The notes under the pieces were generated by a model. It saw only the letters and a list, made by a program, of their open reading frames with translations, ran no database searches and was not told the origin of the DNA. Of a stretch of 64,000 bases of DNA, positions 1 through 8,073 are shown piece by piece. The stretch is from RUG626 sp051866775 (GTDB lineage: Bacteria > Bacillota > Clostridia > Oscillospirales > Oscillospiraceae): assembly GCA_051866775.1 (NCBI GenBank), contig JBJDXR010000040.1:1-64000 (forward strand). The letters run 5' to 3'. The translations under genes and the position numbers were made by a program. The first letter of the stretch is position 1; each line of letters starts with the position of its first letter.

Positions 1-234
1 GCCACCTCCTCCATCGACACCCGTACCGAAGCACTGGTGCAGGACGGCATGGATAAGCTGATGAAAGGCAGAACGGTATTTGTTATTGCTCACCGCCTTT
101 CCACTGTTCAGAACTCCGATGTGATTATGGTACTTGATCACGGACGGATCATAGAGCGCGGCAGCCACGAAAAGCTGATCGCCGAAAAAGGCACCTACTA
201 TCAGCTTTATACCGGTGCGTTTGAATTAGAGTGA
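1..234 (+). CDS. ABC transporter ATP-binding/permease protein, C-terminal end (5' truncated by window)
   Basis: The window opens inside this gene, leaving the last 77 codons of the nucleotide-binding domain. The first residues (ATSSIDTRTE) match the D-loop region just after the Walker B motif. They are followed by the H-loop VIAHRLSTV with the switch histidine, then the usual VLDHGRIIERGSHEKLI tail. This arrangement is typical of exporter-type half transporters with fused membrane and ATPase domains (MsbA/LmrA-like), which drive export by ATP hydrolysis. The substrate cannot be judged because the membrane domain lies outside the window. A strong terminator follows immediately, so this is the last gene of its transcript. 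Confidence 0.9.
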   Translation, partial: ATSSIDTRTEALVQDGMDKLMKGRTVFVIAHRLSTVQNSDVIMVLDHGRIIERGSHEKLIAEKGTYYQLYTGAFELE

Positions 235-246
235 GCTGTATTACGA

Positions 247-293
247 AGACCCATAGGATACATTTCATCTATGTATCCTATGGGTCTTTTTTT
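247..293 (+). terminator. Intrinsic terminator after the ABC transporter gene
   Basis: A perfect 17-bp stem (247-263 with 271-287), a 7-nt loop and a run of seven or more T residues follow the ABC transporter stop codon by 12 nt. The two arms are exact reverse complements. Confidence 0.93.
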
Positions 294-373
294 ATTTGTT
301 TAAAGCAAGAATTGTGTTCCGGCGCTGTATTCAAGCAGAAATGTGATATATCTATCTGTCTTGGATTTTTAGG

Positions 374-388
374 TGTAGCAAGGCTACA
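374..388. promoter_or_regulatory. Upstream GTAGC dyad at the xdhC-like promoter
   Basis: This is an inverted repeat, TGTAGC-AAG-GCTACA, with a 3-nt spacer. It lies 29-30 bp upstream, centre to centre, of the second dyad at 404-417. It shares half-sites with the dyads at 4066, 4084 and 16448. I infer that it is a secondary site for the Crp/Fnr-type protein encoded at 2528-3244. The shorter spacer may make it weaker. Confidence 0.55.
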
Positions 389-403
389 AAATAGTGTATA
401 ATT

Positions 404-445
404 GTAGCATAAGCTACTATGCTGGCGGCGACAATGTGTTAAAAT
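404..445 (+). promoter_or_regulatory. Regulated promoter of the xdhC-like operon: GTAGC-N4-GCTAC operator plus -10
   Basis: A perfect GTAGC-ATAA-GCTAC dyad occupies 404-417. A TAAAAT hexamer at 440-445 would place the transcription start near 452, which puts the dyad centre at about -41.5. That is the class II activator position of CRP/FNR proteins. No good -35 hexamer is visible, as expected of an activated promoter. An alternative TATAAT at 397-402 lies between the two dyads. If that is the real -10, the dyads would overlap the promoter and repress it. Confidence 0.55.
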
Positions 446-479
446 TAAAACAAACTATAATTCTTATGGGGGTGTGTTC

Positions 480-1517
480 TTGGAGAGCAAAAATATTTAT
501 GCCGAGGCACTGGAGAGGCTCGCCTGTGGTACCGGCATAGTTTTCAATACCGAGGTTGAGGGAAATTGCGGCTCGGTTTCGGAAGGGCTGCACAGGACGT
601 TTTGCCCCGTGGAGAGAGCAGAAATATCCCCGGACGAGGCTCTCACCGTCACCCTTCAGAGTAAAGGTGAGGGGTATCTGTTCAGAGAGCCTGCACTGCC
701 TGGGGAGAGACTTTTGATCCTTGGCGGAGGCCATATCGGGCTTGTTTTAAGTGAATTTGCCGCGAGGTGCGGTTATCGGGTTACAGTGGCAGATGACAGA
801 CCGGAGTTTTGCAATCCGGAGCGCATGCCCTGGGCCGCCGATACGATATGTGGCAGCTTTCCGGATGCGATCAGGCGCTTTCATATCACCGCCTATGATT
901 ACATAGTTATCGTCACAAGAGGACACAGCAATGATGCACTCAGCCTGCGTACCGTGTTAAGCGGAGAGTGGCCGGCTTATCTGGGCATGATCGGTTCACG
1001 CAAGAGGGTGGCAAAGCAGCTGGAGATGCTGGCAGAGGAGGGCTTCGACAGACAGAAGCTGAGCAGGGTGTGCACGCCAATCGGTCTTGAAATCGGTTCT
1101 GTAACCCCGGAGGAGATAACGGTCTCCATTTTGGCACAGTTGATAGCTTACAGACGCCTGCCTGAGCACCGCAACAGCAGCGCCCGATGCGTTGCCGTTA
1201 CAGATCTGGAACTGGAGATATTAAAGGAACTGGCGGACAGCAATGGCCCCAGAGCTGTCGCAACCATTCTGGCGCTTGACGGCAGCGGCCCGCGGAACGC
1301 CGGAGCAAAGATGATCATTTATCCTGATGGCGCCATAAAAGGCAGCATAGGCGGCGGCAGCGGAGAGGGCCGGGTCATCAAAGAGGGGATAGCCATTATC
1401 GGCACAGGCAGCTACAAAATGATAACCATTGAGATGAACGCCGAAGTAGCCGCGAAGGATGGCATGGCCTGCGGCGGAAATATGATCGTCCTGTTGGAGG
1501 ACGCATCTAAGCTGTAA
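480..1517 (+). CDS. XdhC/CoxI-family molybdenum hydroxylase maturation factor, permuted domain order
   Basis: XdhC-family proteins bind molybdenum cofactor and promote its sulfuration and insertion into xanthine dehydrogenase-type enzymes. A Rossmann-like XdhC C-terminal domain comes first (about residues 78-230), with the dinucleotide motif GGGHIG and MIGSRKR. A domain resembling the XdhC/CoxI N-terminal domain follows (about 240-345), with SGPRNAGAKMIIYPDG and GSIGGGSGEG. Classical XdhC has these two domains in the opposite order. The TTG at 480 is preferred because a G-rich ribosome binding site (468-472) sits 7 nt upstream. A GTG at 474 is the alternative but lies too close to that site. 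The gene opens an operon under a GTAGC dyad, and the hydroxylase genes 2.7 kb downstream are its likely client. The family is clear. Its exact biochemical role is inferred. Confidence 0.85.
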   Translation: MESKNIYAEALERLACGTGIVFNTEVEGNCGSVSEGLHRTFCPVERAEISPDEALTVTLQSKGEGYLFREPALPGERLLILGGGHIGLVLSEFAARCGYRVTVADDRPEFCNPERMPWAADTICGSFPDAIRRFHITAYDYIVIVTRGHSNDALSLRTVLSGEWPAYLGMIGSRKRVAKQLEMLAEEGFDRQKLSRVCTPIGLEIGSVTPEEITVSILAQLIAYRRLPEHRNSSARCVAVTDLELEILKELADSNGPRAVATILALDGSGPRNAGAKMIIYPDGAIKGSIGGGSGEGRVIKEGIAIIGTGSYKMITIEMNAEVAAKDGMACGGNMIVLLEDASKL

Positions 1518-1528
1518 AGGAGGAGATT

Positions 1529-2188
1529 ATGGAACCTCAGACTATGTCTCTGCATTGCCCGATCTGTCAAAAGGATCACGATGCGCCCCTTTGGCGTGTG
1601 GTAGATGCGGATGAAAAGGAATTAAAGGAGAAGCTGCTGGATAAGACCCTTTTTGATTTTTCATGCCCCGATTGCGGCTATACAAGCAGGCTTGAGTACA
1701 GCACCATCTATGTGGATAGAGGTCTGGGACTGCAGGTATACCTGGCACCCTGCAGTGGGGAGGTCGCCGCAGATATTGAAAGCGAGGCTTTGCGTTTTGC
1801 CAAAGAGACCATGATGCCGCAAAAGGCTGATTGTATAAGACGTATCGTGGCCTCGATTGAGGACCTTAAGGAGAAACTGCTGCTGTTTGAAGCCGGGTAT
1901 GACGACCGCATCACGGAGATATGCAAGGGCTTTGCTTTAAGCCAGTTTCCCGCGGATGACAGCTTCTATGTTACAGGAATTCGTTTTGATGTGATGGGAG
2001 GACGGGAACTGCTGCGCCTGCGCTGCAGTGACGACAGCGAACAATACGTGCTGGATTTCGACGGCTTTTACCGGGAGATAGAGGCACAGACGGCAGACCG
2101 GCTGCCTCCCCTTAGGGGCGGCGGCTTTGAACGGGTGGATCTGGAATATGCCGCGGGCCTTATGCGCGGAATGCAGGAAGGAGAATAG
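1529..2188 (+). CDS. CpXC domain protein (zinc-ribbon-like), function unknown
   Basis: The 219-residue protein begins with paired Cys motifs, CPIC near residue 10 and CPDC near residue 50. They frame a CpXC domain, a predicted metal-binding module of unknown function that is common in Firmicutes. After the zinc-ribbon part come an acidic, helix-rich middle and a C-terminal region without recognisable motifs. It has no signal peptide or membrane segment, so it is probably cytoplasmic. It starts 11 nt after the XdhC-like gene with an AAAGGAGG ribosome binding site, so it belongs to the same transcript. Its link to molybdenum enzyme maturation is only by position. Confidence 0.75.
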   Translation: MEPQTMSLHCPICQKDHDAPLWRVVDADEKELKEKLLDKTLFDFSCPDCGYTSRLEYSTIYVDRGLGLQVYLAPCSGEVAADIESEALRFAKETMMPQKADCIRRIVASIEDLKEKLLLFEAGYDDRITEICKGFALSQFPADDSFYVTGIRFDVMGGRELLRLRCSDDSEQYVLDFDGFYREIEAQTADRLPPLRGGGFERVDLEYAAGLMRGMQEGE

Positions 2189-2192
2189 GCAT

Positions 2193-2498
2193 ATGACCAG
2201 AATGTATATCGTATACACACTGCGCAAGGATGTGGATTTTTACAGTGCGGTCGAGCAGCTTCAGAAGACTCAGGATGAGCTGCCGGAGGGCGCGTTTCAG
2301 CAGCTTTGCCGCAGGAATGAAAAAGAGATGGAACAGATGCTGCAGTGGATGCCTTTCGGCGATCTTGTGCAGATAATTGACTTTCCTCATGCGTGGCAGG
2401 CAGGCAGCTTTGAAGATACTGAGGCTTATGTACATCAGACACAGCGCACCAAGGGATTTTTTTCAAATATTGCGATGGACAGCTGTCCGCTGGCCTGA
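2193..2498 (+). CDS. Small cytoplasmic protein of unknown function (101 aa)
   Basis: I do not recognise this family. The ATG at 2193 is chosen because GGAAGGAG lies just upstream. A longer reading from 2127 would run 60 nt into the preceding gene. The product is acidic, starts MTRMYIVYTLRKDVDF and carries an amphipathic helical middle (FQQLCRRNEKEMEQMLQWM). It has no transmembrane segment and only two scattered cysteines. It begins 4 nt after the CpXC gene and is followed after 29 nt by the Crp/Fnr-type regulator, so it is co-transcribed with the molybdenum hydroxylase maturation genes. Confidence 0.7.
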   Translation: MTRMYIVYTLRKDVDFYSAVEQLQKTQDELPEGAFQQLCRRNEKEMEQMLQWMPFGDLVQIIDFPHAWQAGSFEDTEAYVHQTQRTKGFFSNIAMDSCPLA

Positions 2499-2527
2499 CA
2501 TCAAGCTTTCTTTAAGAGGTTTTACTT

Positions 2528-3244
2528 ATGAGCAACGGGATAATTTCTCAGTATGCAGGCTATGGGAATGTCTCATTGTCGCCTGCCTGTGCCGAGATGT
2601 GCAGGTCGCTGGGAGCACCTGTGCGCCTTACTAAGAATCAGGTGCTGTACAGTATTGGAGATCAGCCTGACAGCTGTTATTATGTACTCAGCGGCAGCCT
2701 TGCCGCATTTGAGTACACTGCCAGCGGCAGTGAGCGTGTCTATAACGTCAACCGGCCTGGCGAGCTGGTGCTGGTGCCGTCGGTTATTGCCAGCCACAGG
2801 CTGTTTCTAAATTTCAAGGCCAATGAACCTACTGTGCTGATACGTATCCGCAGGGATGCCATCCTGCAGGCGATGGTCGACGAGCCAGAGCTTGCGCTGC
2901 AGGTGGTGTACAACCTGTCATCCCATTTGCTGGACACTATTGAGCAATCCAGAGAGCTGAGCGGCTACAGTGTACAGTGGCGTGTGTGCAGTATGCTGCT
3001 GCGTATGGCGGACCGGTACGGTGTCGGCTATGACGGCAAGCTTCTTATCGAAGAGAAGATCAGCCAACAGGCTATTGCCAACGCGATTCATGCCAACAGG
3101 GTCACTGTGACGCGCACCATCGGAGAACTGAAAGATCTGGGACTGGTTGAAATGGTGAACGGATACTATTGCATCCGAAGCGTTGACCGTCTCAAGCGGC
3201 ATATGTCTTATTTGGAAACCAATTCCGGCTGTTGTCGCCGGTGA
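2528..3244 (+). CDS. Crp/Fnr-family transcriptional regulator
   Basis: The 238-residue protein has a cyclic-nucleotide-binding-like beta-barrel (about 15-125, with GDQPDSCYYVLSGSLAAF), a long dimerisation helix (about 125-155) and a winged helix (about 160-225). The recognition region reads SQQAIANAIHANRVTVTRTI. It lacks the four-cysteine [4Fe-4S] pattern of Fnr, so it probably binds a small effector rather than oxygen through a cluster. Residues 21, 25, 235 and 236 are cysteines of unknown importance. The dyads GTAGC-N4-GCTAC at 404, 4066, 4084 and 16448 have the 5-4-5 geometry of FNR boxes and flank the pathway genes. I infer that this protein binds them and activates the hydroxylase and cofactor operons. 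Confidence 0.88.
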   Translation: MSNGIISQYAGYGNVSLSPACAEMCRSLGAPVRLTKNQVLYSIGDQPDSCYYVLSGSLAAFEYTASGSERVYNVNRPGELVLVPSVIASHRLFLNFKANEPTVLIRIRRDAILQAMVDEPELALQVVYNLSSHLLDTIEQSRELSGYSVQWRVCSMLLRMADRYGVGYDGKLLIEEKISQQAIANAIHANRVTVTRTIGELKDLGLVEMVNGYYCIRSVDRLKRHMSYLETNSGCCRR

Positions 3245-3266
3245 TAACATGGAGGGGATATTCACA

Positions 3267-4007
3267 ATGAGCGAGAATTATAAGAATCCGCCGCTTGCGG
3301 CTGGGTATTCAGAGTTAAGCGGCAGCTGGGATACAGGCTTTGTTATCCGCAGGGATAAAGACGGCAGTGAATTTGTCTGGATCCCTGTTGGGGCGCTTAC
3401 ACCGGATGCGGAATTTGCCGGAGAAAAGAGCAGCTTCGGATACCGGCCATATGGTTACAGCGGGACCACCAAGGCTGAACCGGGCGGCACACTGACAGCC
3501 CAGGCTGAAAATGTGGCCCGCGACGGCGGCTTTTACATCTCCCGCTACTGTATCAGCATCGGTAATGACGGCGCACTGCAGTCTGCGGCGGGGGCAGTGC
3601 CGCTTACAAATATCAACAAATTTGAGGCTGACCGTCAGGCGCGGGCCTTCTGCTCAGATGGGGCAGTCACCAGCCATTTGCCATATGCCCCTGAGATGGA
3701 CAGCGCGCTTGCGTGGCTCATCCAAAACGGGCTGGATACCCCTGAGCGTATTGCAAACGCGGCGGTCATACGGAATACCCGGGCGCACAGCGGGGGAATA
3801 ACCGCGGCAGGCGCGGATCCCAGCCTGTACCGGCTTGGCCTCTACGACCTGGCGGGGGCCGTGGATGAGTGGATCTGGGAGCAGACCGACGGCGCTTATC
3901 TGTGGGGCTGCAACCCCTGCGCATGGCCTACTACTTCACGCTGCTATTTTGCGCCGTATGCCTGCTACAGCTATTCAGGATTTCGTGTGGCGCTGCTGCT
4001 CGGCTGA
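3267..4007 (+). CDS. SUMF1/formylglycine-generating-enzyme-fold protein
   Basis: The C-terminal part carries the hallmarks of the FGE-sulfatase (SUMF1) fold: GLYDLAGAVDEWIWE, equivalent to the family's GL-D-GN-EW block, and the terminal GFRVALLLG. The N-terminal half has FVWIPVG and GGFYISRYCIS, also family-like. The family includes formylglycine-generating enzymes, EgtB/PvdO-type oxidases and non-catalytic C-type-lectin-like binding proteins. I cannot confirm the copper-binding cysteine pair of true formylglycine-generating enzymes, so catalysis is doubtful. The ATG at 3267 has GGAGGGG 9 nt upstream, while the ATG at 3249 has no such site. It is the last gene of the xdhC-like operon. There is no signal peptide, so it is probably cytoplasmic. 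Confidence 0.7.
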   Translation: MSENYKNPPLAAGYSELSGSWDTGFVIRRDKDGSEFVWIPVGALTPDAEFAGEKSSFGYRPYGYSGTTKAEPGGTLTAQAENVARDGGFYISRYCISIGNDGALQSAAGAVPLTNINKFEADRQARAFCSDGAVTSHLPYAPEMDSALAWLIQNGLDTPERIANAAVIRNTRAHSGGITAAGADPSLYRLGLYDLAGAVDEWIWEQTDGAYLWGCNPCAWPTTSRCYFAPYACYSYSGFRVALLLG

Positions 4008-4065
4008 GTTTTGAGGCAGGATGGACTGCGCCGGAGATGCTGCTGAAAAATTGTTAAAAAATATC

Positions 4066-4126
4066 GTAGCTCGAGTTACTGCTGTAGCTTGGGCTACTTT
4101 TATGTGCGCCCGCATGGTAGTATAGT
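4066..4126 (+). promoter_or_regulatory. Molybdenum hydroxylase promoter with two GTAGC dyads
   Basis: Two FNR-geometry dyads lie in tandem: GTAGC-TCGA-GTTAC (4066-4079, one mismatch) and GTAGC-TTGG-GCTAC (4084-4097, perfect). Their centres are 18 bp apart. A TATAGT -10 hexamer at 4121-4126 predicts a start near 4133, placing the perfect dyad near -42 and the other near -60. These are activating positions for CRP/FNR-family proteins. No consensus -35 is present. Confidence 0.6.
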
Positions 4127-4195
4127 AATTACAAGCTGGGCTGCCGGTGAATGTGGCCCGTACCCCTGGATTTTGAAAAATAGGAGGTATTTAAA

Positions 4196-5077
4196 ATGGT
4201 TTTACCGCAATTTGAGTATCTGGTCCCAAAAACATTGGACGAGGCGACCAACCTGTACGATGAGCTGGGATCAAGCTCAAAGATCATGGCCGGCGGCACC
4301 GATATCATCCCGCCTATGCGTGATAAGGTACTGAAGGCCGACTACCTGATTGACATCAAACGGGTCCCCGGACTTGATTATATCGAGTATGACGAGGATG
4401 AGGGCCTCAAGATCGGATGCCTTACAAAGCTGTATGATATTCAGACCTCCAAGCTGGTCAAGGAGAAGAATCCCTCTGTTGCGCAGGCCGCAAAGTATGT
4501 GGCTTCTACCCAGATCCGTAATAAAGGCACGATGGTGGGTAATATCTGCAACGCTTCGCCGTCATGTGACACCGGGCCGATACTTGTGGCACAGAACGCC
4601 GTGGCTCTGGTACACAGCATCCGTGAGGACCGCAGGATTCCCATCGGCGAGTTTTTCAAGGGTGTAAAAAAGACCAGCCTGAATCCGGGGGAGATTGTCA
4701 CCGGGCTGGTGATCCCCCCGCTGGGCGAGGGCGAATGTGCCGCCTACATAAAGCACTCCGTCCGTAAGGCGATGGATCTGGCCATAGTCGGCGTTGCCGC
4801 GTGGCTTAAGATTGACGGCAATATATGTGTCGACGCACGCATCTGCCTGGGTGCTGTCGCCATAACTCCCGTGCGTTCGCCGTCGGCGGAAAAGGAGCTT
4901 ATCGGCAAGGAGCTTACGGATGATGTCATCGCCGCGGCCGGCCTTGCCGCAATGAACGACTGCAAGCCGATATCCGATGTCCGCGCCTCTGCGGAGTACC
5001 GCCACGATATGGTGCGCGTGTTTACCAAGCGAGCCATCAAGAAGGCCCTGGAGGGCTATGAGGAGGATCATATCTGA
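4196..5077 (+). CDS. Molybdenum hydroxylase, FAD-binding subunit (CoxM/XdhB-like)
   Basis: This subunit of a xanthine dehydrogenase-family enzyme carries FAD and passes electrons from the 2Fe-2S subunit to the acceptor. The 293 residues contain the FAD pyrophosphate motif AGGTDIIP (32-39) and the second FAD motif TQIRNKGTMVGNICNASP (105-122). The CODH flavoprotein C-terminal domain occupies about 175-285. Start ATG 4196 follows TAGGAGG. The stop codon overlaps the start of the 2Fe-2S gene by one base, so the two are translationally coupled. The order FAD, 2Fe-2S, Mo resembles coxMSL-type operons. The N-terminus has no FAD-linked extra cluster domain. Confidence 0.93.
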   Translation: MVLPQFEYLVPKTLDEATNLYDELGSSSKIMAGGTDIIPPMRDKVLKADYLIDIKRVPGLDYIEYDEDEGLKIGCLTKLYDIQTSKLVKEKNPSVAQAAKYVASTQIRNKGTMVGNICNASPSCDTGPILVAQNAVALVHSIREDRRIPIGEFFKGVKKTSLNPGEIVTGLVIPPLGEGECAAYIKHSVRKAMDLAIVGVAAWLKIDGNICVDARICLGAVAITPVRSPSAEKELIGKELTDDVIAAAGLAAMNDCKPISDVRASAEYRHDMVRVFTKRAIKKALEGYEEDHI

Positions 5078-5568
5078 TGAAAAAGGTATTGAGCTTTACT
5101 TTAAATGGTGATCCGGTTGAGGTCATCTGCGCGGATAACCGCTCCCTGCTGGATCTTATACGTGATGATTTGGGCCTCACCGGTACAAAGAAGGGCTGCG
5201 AGGAGGCCGAATGCGGCGCCTGCACCGTCATGATAGACGGACGGCCTGTCAACAGCTGCGCCACTCTGGCACGTGAGGTGGAGGGGTGCGATGTTGTGAC
5301 TGTTGAGGGCATTGCCAAAAACGGCATGCTTCACCCTATACAGAAGCAGTTTATTGAGAAGTGGGCGTTCCAGTGCGGTTACTGCACCCCGGGCATGATA
5401 ATGTCCGCCAAGGCTCTGCTGGACAAAAATCCGCATCCCACTGAGCTGGAGATTCGTGAGGCCATTGAAGGAAACCTCTGCCGCTGCACCGGCTATGTAA
5501 AGATCGTAGAGGCGATCCATGCAGCAGCCGAAGAGATGGAGAAGGAAGGTTGGGGTGAAGCAGAATGA
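5077..5568 (+). CDS. Molybdenum hydroxylase, 2Fe-2S subunit (CoxS-like)
   Basis: This is the electron-transfer subunit of the hydroxylase. The N-terminal plant-ferredoxin-like domain binds one [2Fe-2S] cluster through Cys41, Cys46, Cys49 and Cys61 (CEEAECGACT, then NSC). The C-terminal four-helix domain binds the second cluster through Cys100, Cys103, Cys135 and Cys137 (CGYC and CRC). All eight ligands are present and the length of 163 residues is normal. It overlaps the Mo subunit gene by 4 nt (ATGA), so the three subunits are made in a coupled way. It has no Tat signal, which fits a cytoplasmic enzyme. Confidence 0.95.
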   Translation: MKKVLSFTLNGDPVEVICADNRSLLDLIRDDLGLTGTKKGCEEAECGACTVMIDGRPVNSCATLAREVEGCDVVTVEGIAKNGMLHPIQKQFIEKWAFQCGYCTPGMIMSAKALLDKNPHPTELEIREAIEGNLCRCTGYVKIVEAIHAAAEEMEKEGWGEAE

Positions 5569-7922
5569 ACAGATTTGCAGATAAAGAATATTTCCGCAAG
5601 CCGGAAGATTTCCGCCTGATTAGCTCCACAGAGAGCAAGTACACCCACGTTGACGCCTATGAGAAGGTCACCGGAAAAGCCAAGTACGCCGGGGACTATA
5701 TGGCGCCCGACATGCTTGTGGCTAAGGTCAAGCATAGTCCCCATCCCCGTGCAAAGATCCTGTCCATTGACACTAGCAAGGCCGAGGCCCTGCCCGGCGT
5801 AAAGGGCGTTCTGACCGGCAAGGATTTCCCGGTGCGCATTACAGAGGATATTGAGATCCTCTGCCAAAGCGAAGTGCGTATGGTAGGGGATCCTGTGGTT
5901 GCCGTATGCGCCACCAGTGAGGAGATCGCCGAGAACGCTCTGGATCTGATCGAGGTCGAATACGAGCCTATGCAGGCTGTCTTCGATCCGCTGGAGGCAA
6001 TCAAGGATGGCGCCCCAGACGTTCAGGGCTACGGATATGACAACCACAATATCGGCCCTACCTGCCATCAGGTAGGCACGAACGACGGTAAGGATATAGA
6101 GGAAGAGTTTGCCAAGGCCGCGTATGTGCAGCACGCCGACTTTAAGACCCACCGAATTCAGCACGCCCCCATTGAGCCACATGCGACCTTCGCCTCCTAT
6201 GACCCGGAGAAGGACGAGTGGACAGTATATCAGTCAACTACAATGAGCTTTGGCGACCAGTTCTGGCTTGCCCACGGCTTCCAGAAGGATGTCAGCCACT
6301 TCCATGTAATCCGTCCGTATGTGGGCGGTGCATTTGGAAGTAAGTCCAACTGGCCGTATTCGGAGTTTATAGCCTGCGAGTTTGCCCGCCGTACTCTGCG
6401 GCCCGTGCGTTTTGTGCAGACCCGCGAGGAGGAGTTCCAGACAATGCACGGCAGGCACCCCTTCCTTATACACATAGATACCGCCTTTGACGAGACCGGC
6501 AAGATCCTGGCCAAAAAAGCGGATCAGATACTGGACGGAGGCGCTTACGGCGTCAGCCACAGCCAGTTTGCCGCCGTTAACCTGTCTGCCCTGTGGTGCG
6601 CCTTCCCCTACAAGATCGACGCCATTGACTTCCGTTCACGCCGCGTCCTGACCAACACCGCCGAGGGCGGCGCAATGCGCGGATATACAGCCTGTCAGGT
6701 GCAGTTTGCACATGACCTGAATATGCAGTACGCCTCTGAGGCTATGGGCATCGACCCCATCGAGTTCCGCAAGCGCAGCGCCATGGAGCCGGGATACCAC
6801 TCGCCGGCCGGACTGATAGTCAGCTCCTGTGCATACAAAGAGACATTGGATGACGCAGCCAAATTTATGCGTTGGAACGAGCGCAAGAACAGCATGAAGC
6901 CGGGAGAGGGCATCGGCTTTGCAGGTACCGCCTTTGTTTCCGGTACCGCATCCCCTGTGCTTGACTCTCCGAACCAGGCGCAGACCAACGCCACAGTCCG
7001 CATTGACCTTCACGGCGTGGTCTCCCTGTACTCAAACTGCCACGATAACGGTCAGGGAGCCGACACTGTCATGACCGCCATCGTCGCAGAGGAGCTGGGC
7101 CTTGATATGAACGAGGTCAAGCTGATCCAGCCCTCCACCTTTGATGCCGGCTACGACTCCGGCGCTTACGGCAGCCGCGTCACCTTCCTCGGAGGAAATG
7201 CCGTTCGCCGCGCCGCTGTTGACGCCAAGCGTCAGATACTTGAGGTCATCGGCGCGAAGTGGAGCGTTGAACCCCATCTGCTGGATATCATCGACCATAA
7301 AATTATATGCCGCGATCTGGGTAAGACCGATCTTGAGATGCCGTGGAAGGATGCCGTTTACGCGGCTATGACCACCAAGGGCGGAGATGAGGTCATCGGC
7401 ATAGGCTCCTATTACCACCGCACCAACAACCAGCAGTTCCGCGGCAAGCCCTCCAACTATGCCCCGTCCTACGTGTTCTCCACCGGCGCCTGCCATCTTA
7501 CTGTGGATGAGGAGACCGGCCAGATAGACATAGACGAGTTCTTCTTTGCCCACGACTGCGGCCGCGCGCTGAATAAGAGAGCTGTAGAGGCGCAGCTTGA
7601 AGGCTCAATCTACTCAGGACTTGGCTATGCGGTGTATGAGGAGCTGAAGCTTAAGGACGGCCGTATGCTGAACCCCAACTTCCGCGATTACCGCATGATC
7701 ACAGCACTGGATATGCCGCATATAACCACGAAGTTCGACTACCCGCCGGAGCCTGAGGGACCATTCGGTGCAAAGGAGTGCGGCGAGGGAACTACAGCCC
7801 CCATCGCCCCCGCTATTGCCAACGCCATACATATGGCGACGGGCCTTCACATAACCGAGCTGCCTCTGGACCCGGAGCGCATCTGGCGTCAGCTGCGTGA
7901 GCGTGACAAGGCACGCGCTTAA
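5565..7922 (+). CDS. Molybdenum hydroxylase, molybdopterin-binding catalytic subunit (CoxL/XdhA-like)
   Basis: The 785-residue catalytic subunit belongs to the xanthine dehydrogenase family. The N-terminal a/b hammerhead domain spans about 27-140 (YEKVTGKAKYAGD). The Mo cofactor domains follow, with VGGAFGSK (253-260), GGAMRGYTACQVQ (368-380), DSGAYGSR (531-538) and the base-catalyst motif GPFGAKECGEG. In that motif Glu741 matches the conserved active-site glutamate. There is no in-frame TGA, so no selenocysteine, and no CO dehydrogenase-type cysteine loop is evident. The enzyme is probably an N-heterocycle, purine or aromatic/aldehyde hydroxylase. The substrate cannot be named from sequence. 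Bacterial members of this type generally use molybdopterin cytosine dinucleotide, which fits the MobA/MocA-like gene at 8074-8679. Confidence 0.93.
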   Translation: MNRFADKEYFRKPEDFRLISSTESKYTHVDAYEKVTGKAKYAGDYMAPDMLVAKVKHSPHPRAKILSIDTSKAEALPGVKGVLTGKDFPVRITEDIEILCQSEVRMVGDPVVAVCATSEEIAENALDLIEVEYEPMQAVFDPLEAIKDGAPDVQGYGYDNHNIGPTCHQVGTNDGKDIEEEFAKAAYVQHADFKTHRIQHAPIEPHATFASYDPEKDEWTVYQSTTMSFGDQFWLAHGFQKDVSHFHVIRPYVGGAFGSKSNWPYSEFIACEFARRTLRPVRFVQTREEEFQTMHGRHPFLIHIDTAFDETGKILAKKADQILDGGAYGVSHSQFAAVNLSALWCAFPYKIDAIDFRSRRVLTNTAEGGAMRGYTACQVQFAHDLNMQYASEAMGIDPIEFRKRSAMEPGYHSPAGLIVSSCAYKETLDDAAKFMRWNERKNSMKPGEGIGFAGTAFVSGTASPVLDSPNQAQTNATVRIDLHGVVSLYSNCHDNGQGADTVMTAIVAEELGLDMNEVKLIQPSTFDAGYDSGAYGSRVTFLGGNAVRRAAVDAKRQILEVIGAKWSVEPHLLDIIDHKIICRDLGKTDLEMPWKDAVYAAMTTKGGDEVIGIGSYYHRTNNQQFRGKPSNYAPSYVFSTGACHLTVDEETGQIDIDEFFFAHDCGRALNKRAVEAQLEGSIYSGLGYAVYEELKLKDGRMLNPNFRDYRMITALDMPHITTKFDYPPEPEGPFGAKECGEGTTAPIAPAIANAIHMATGLHITELPLDPERIWRQLRERDKARA

Positions 7923-7990
7923 GGCCGCAGCCGCTGGTGCTGCAAATTAACTTGATACTTAGTGCCAAATGGTTTTTGCGTCTTATAAAT

Positions 7991-8025
7991 CAAAAGGCTC
8001 CGCAGAATTTCTGCGGAGCCTTTTG
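7991..8025. terminator. Bidirectional terminator between the convergent hydroxylase and cofactor operons
   Basis: A perfect 15-bp stem (7991-8005 with 8011-8025) with a 5-nt loop begins with CAAAA and ends with TTTTG, so both strands can yield a short U-tract. It lies between the end of the Mo subunit gene and the end of the nucleotidyltransferase gene, which converge here. Confidence 0.8.
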
Positions 8026-8073
8026 ATATGGATAAAATAATTTTCATAAGTGGTGTACGCGGTATTTTTTCCT

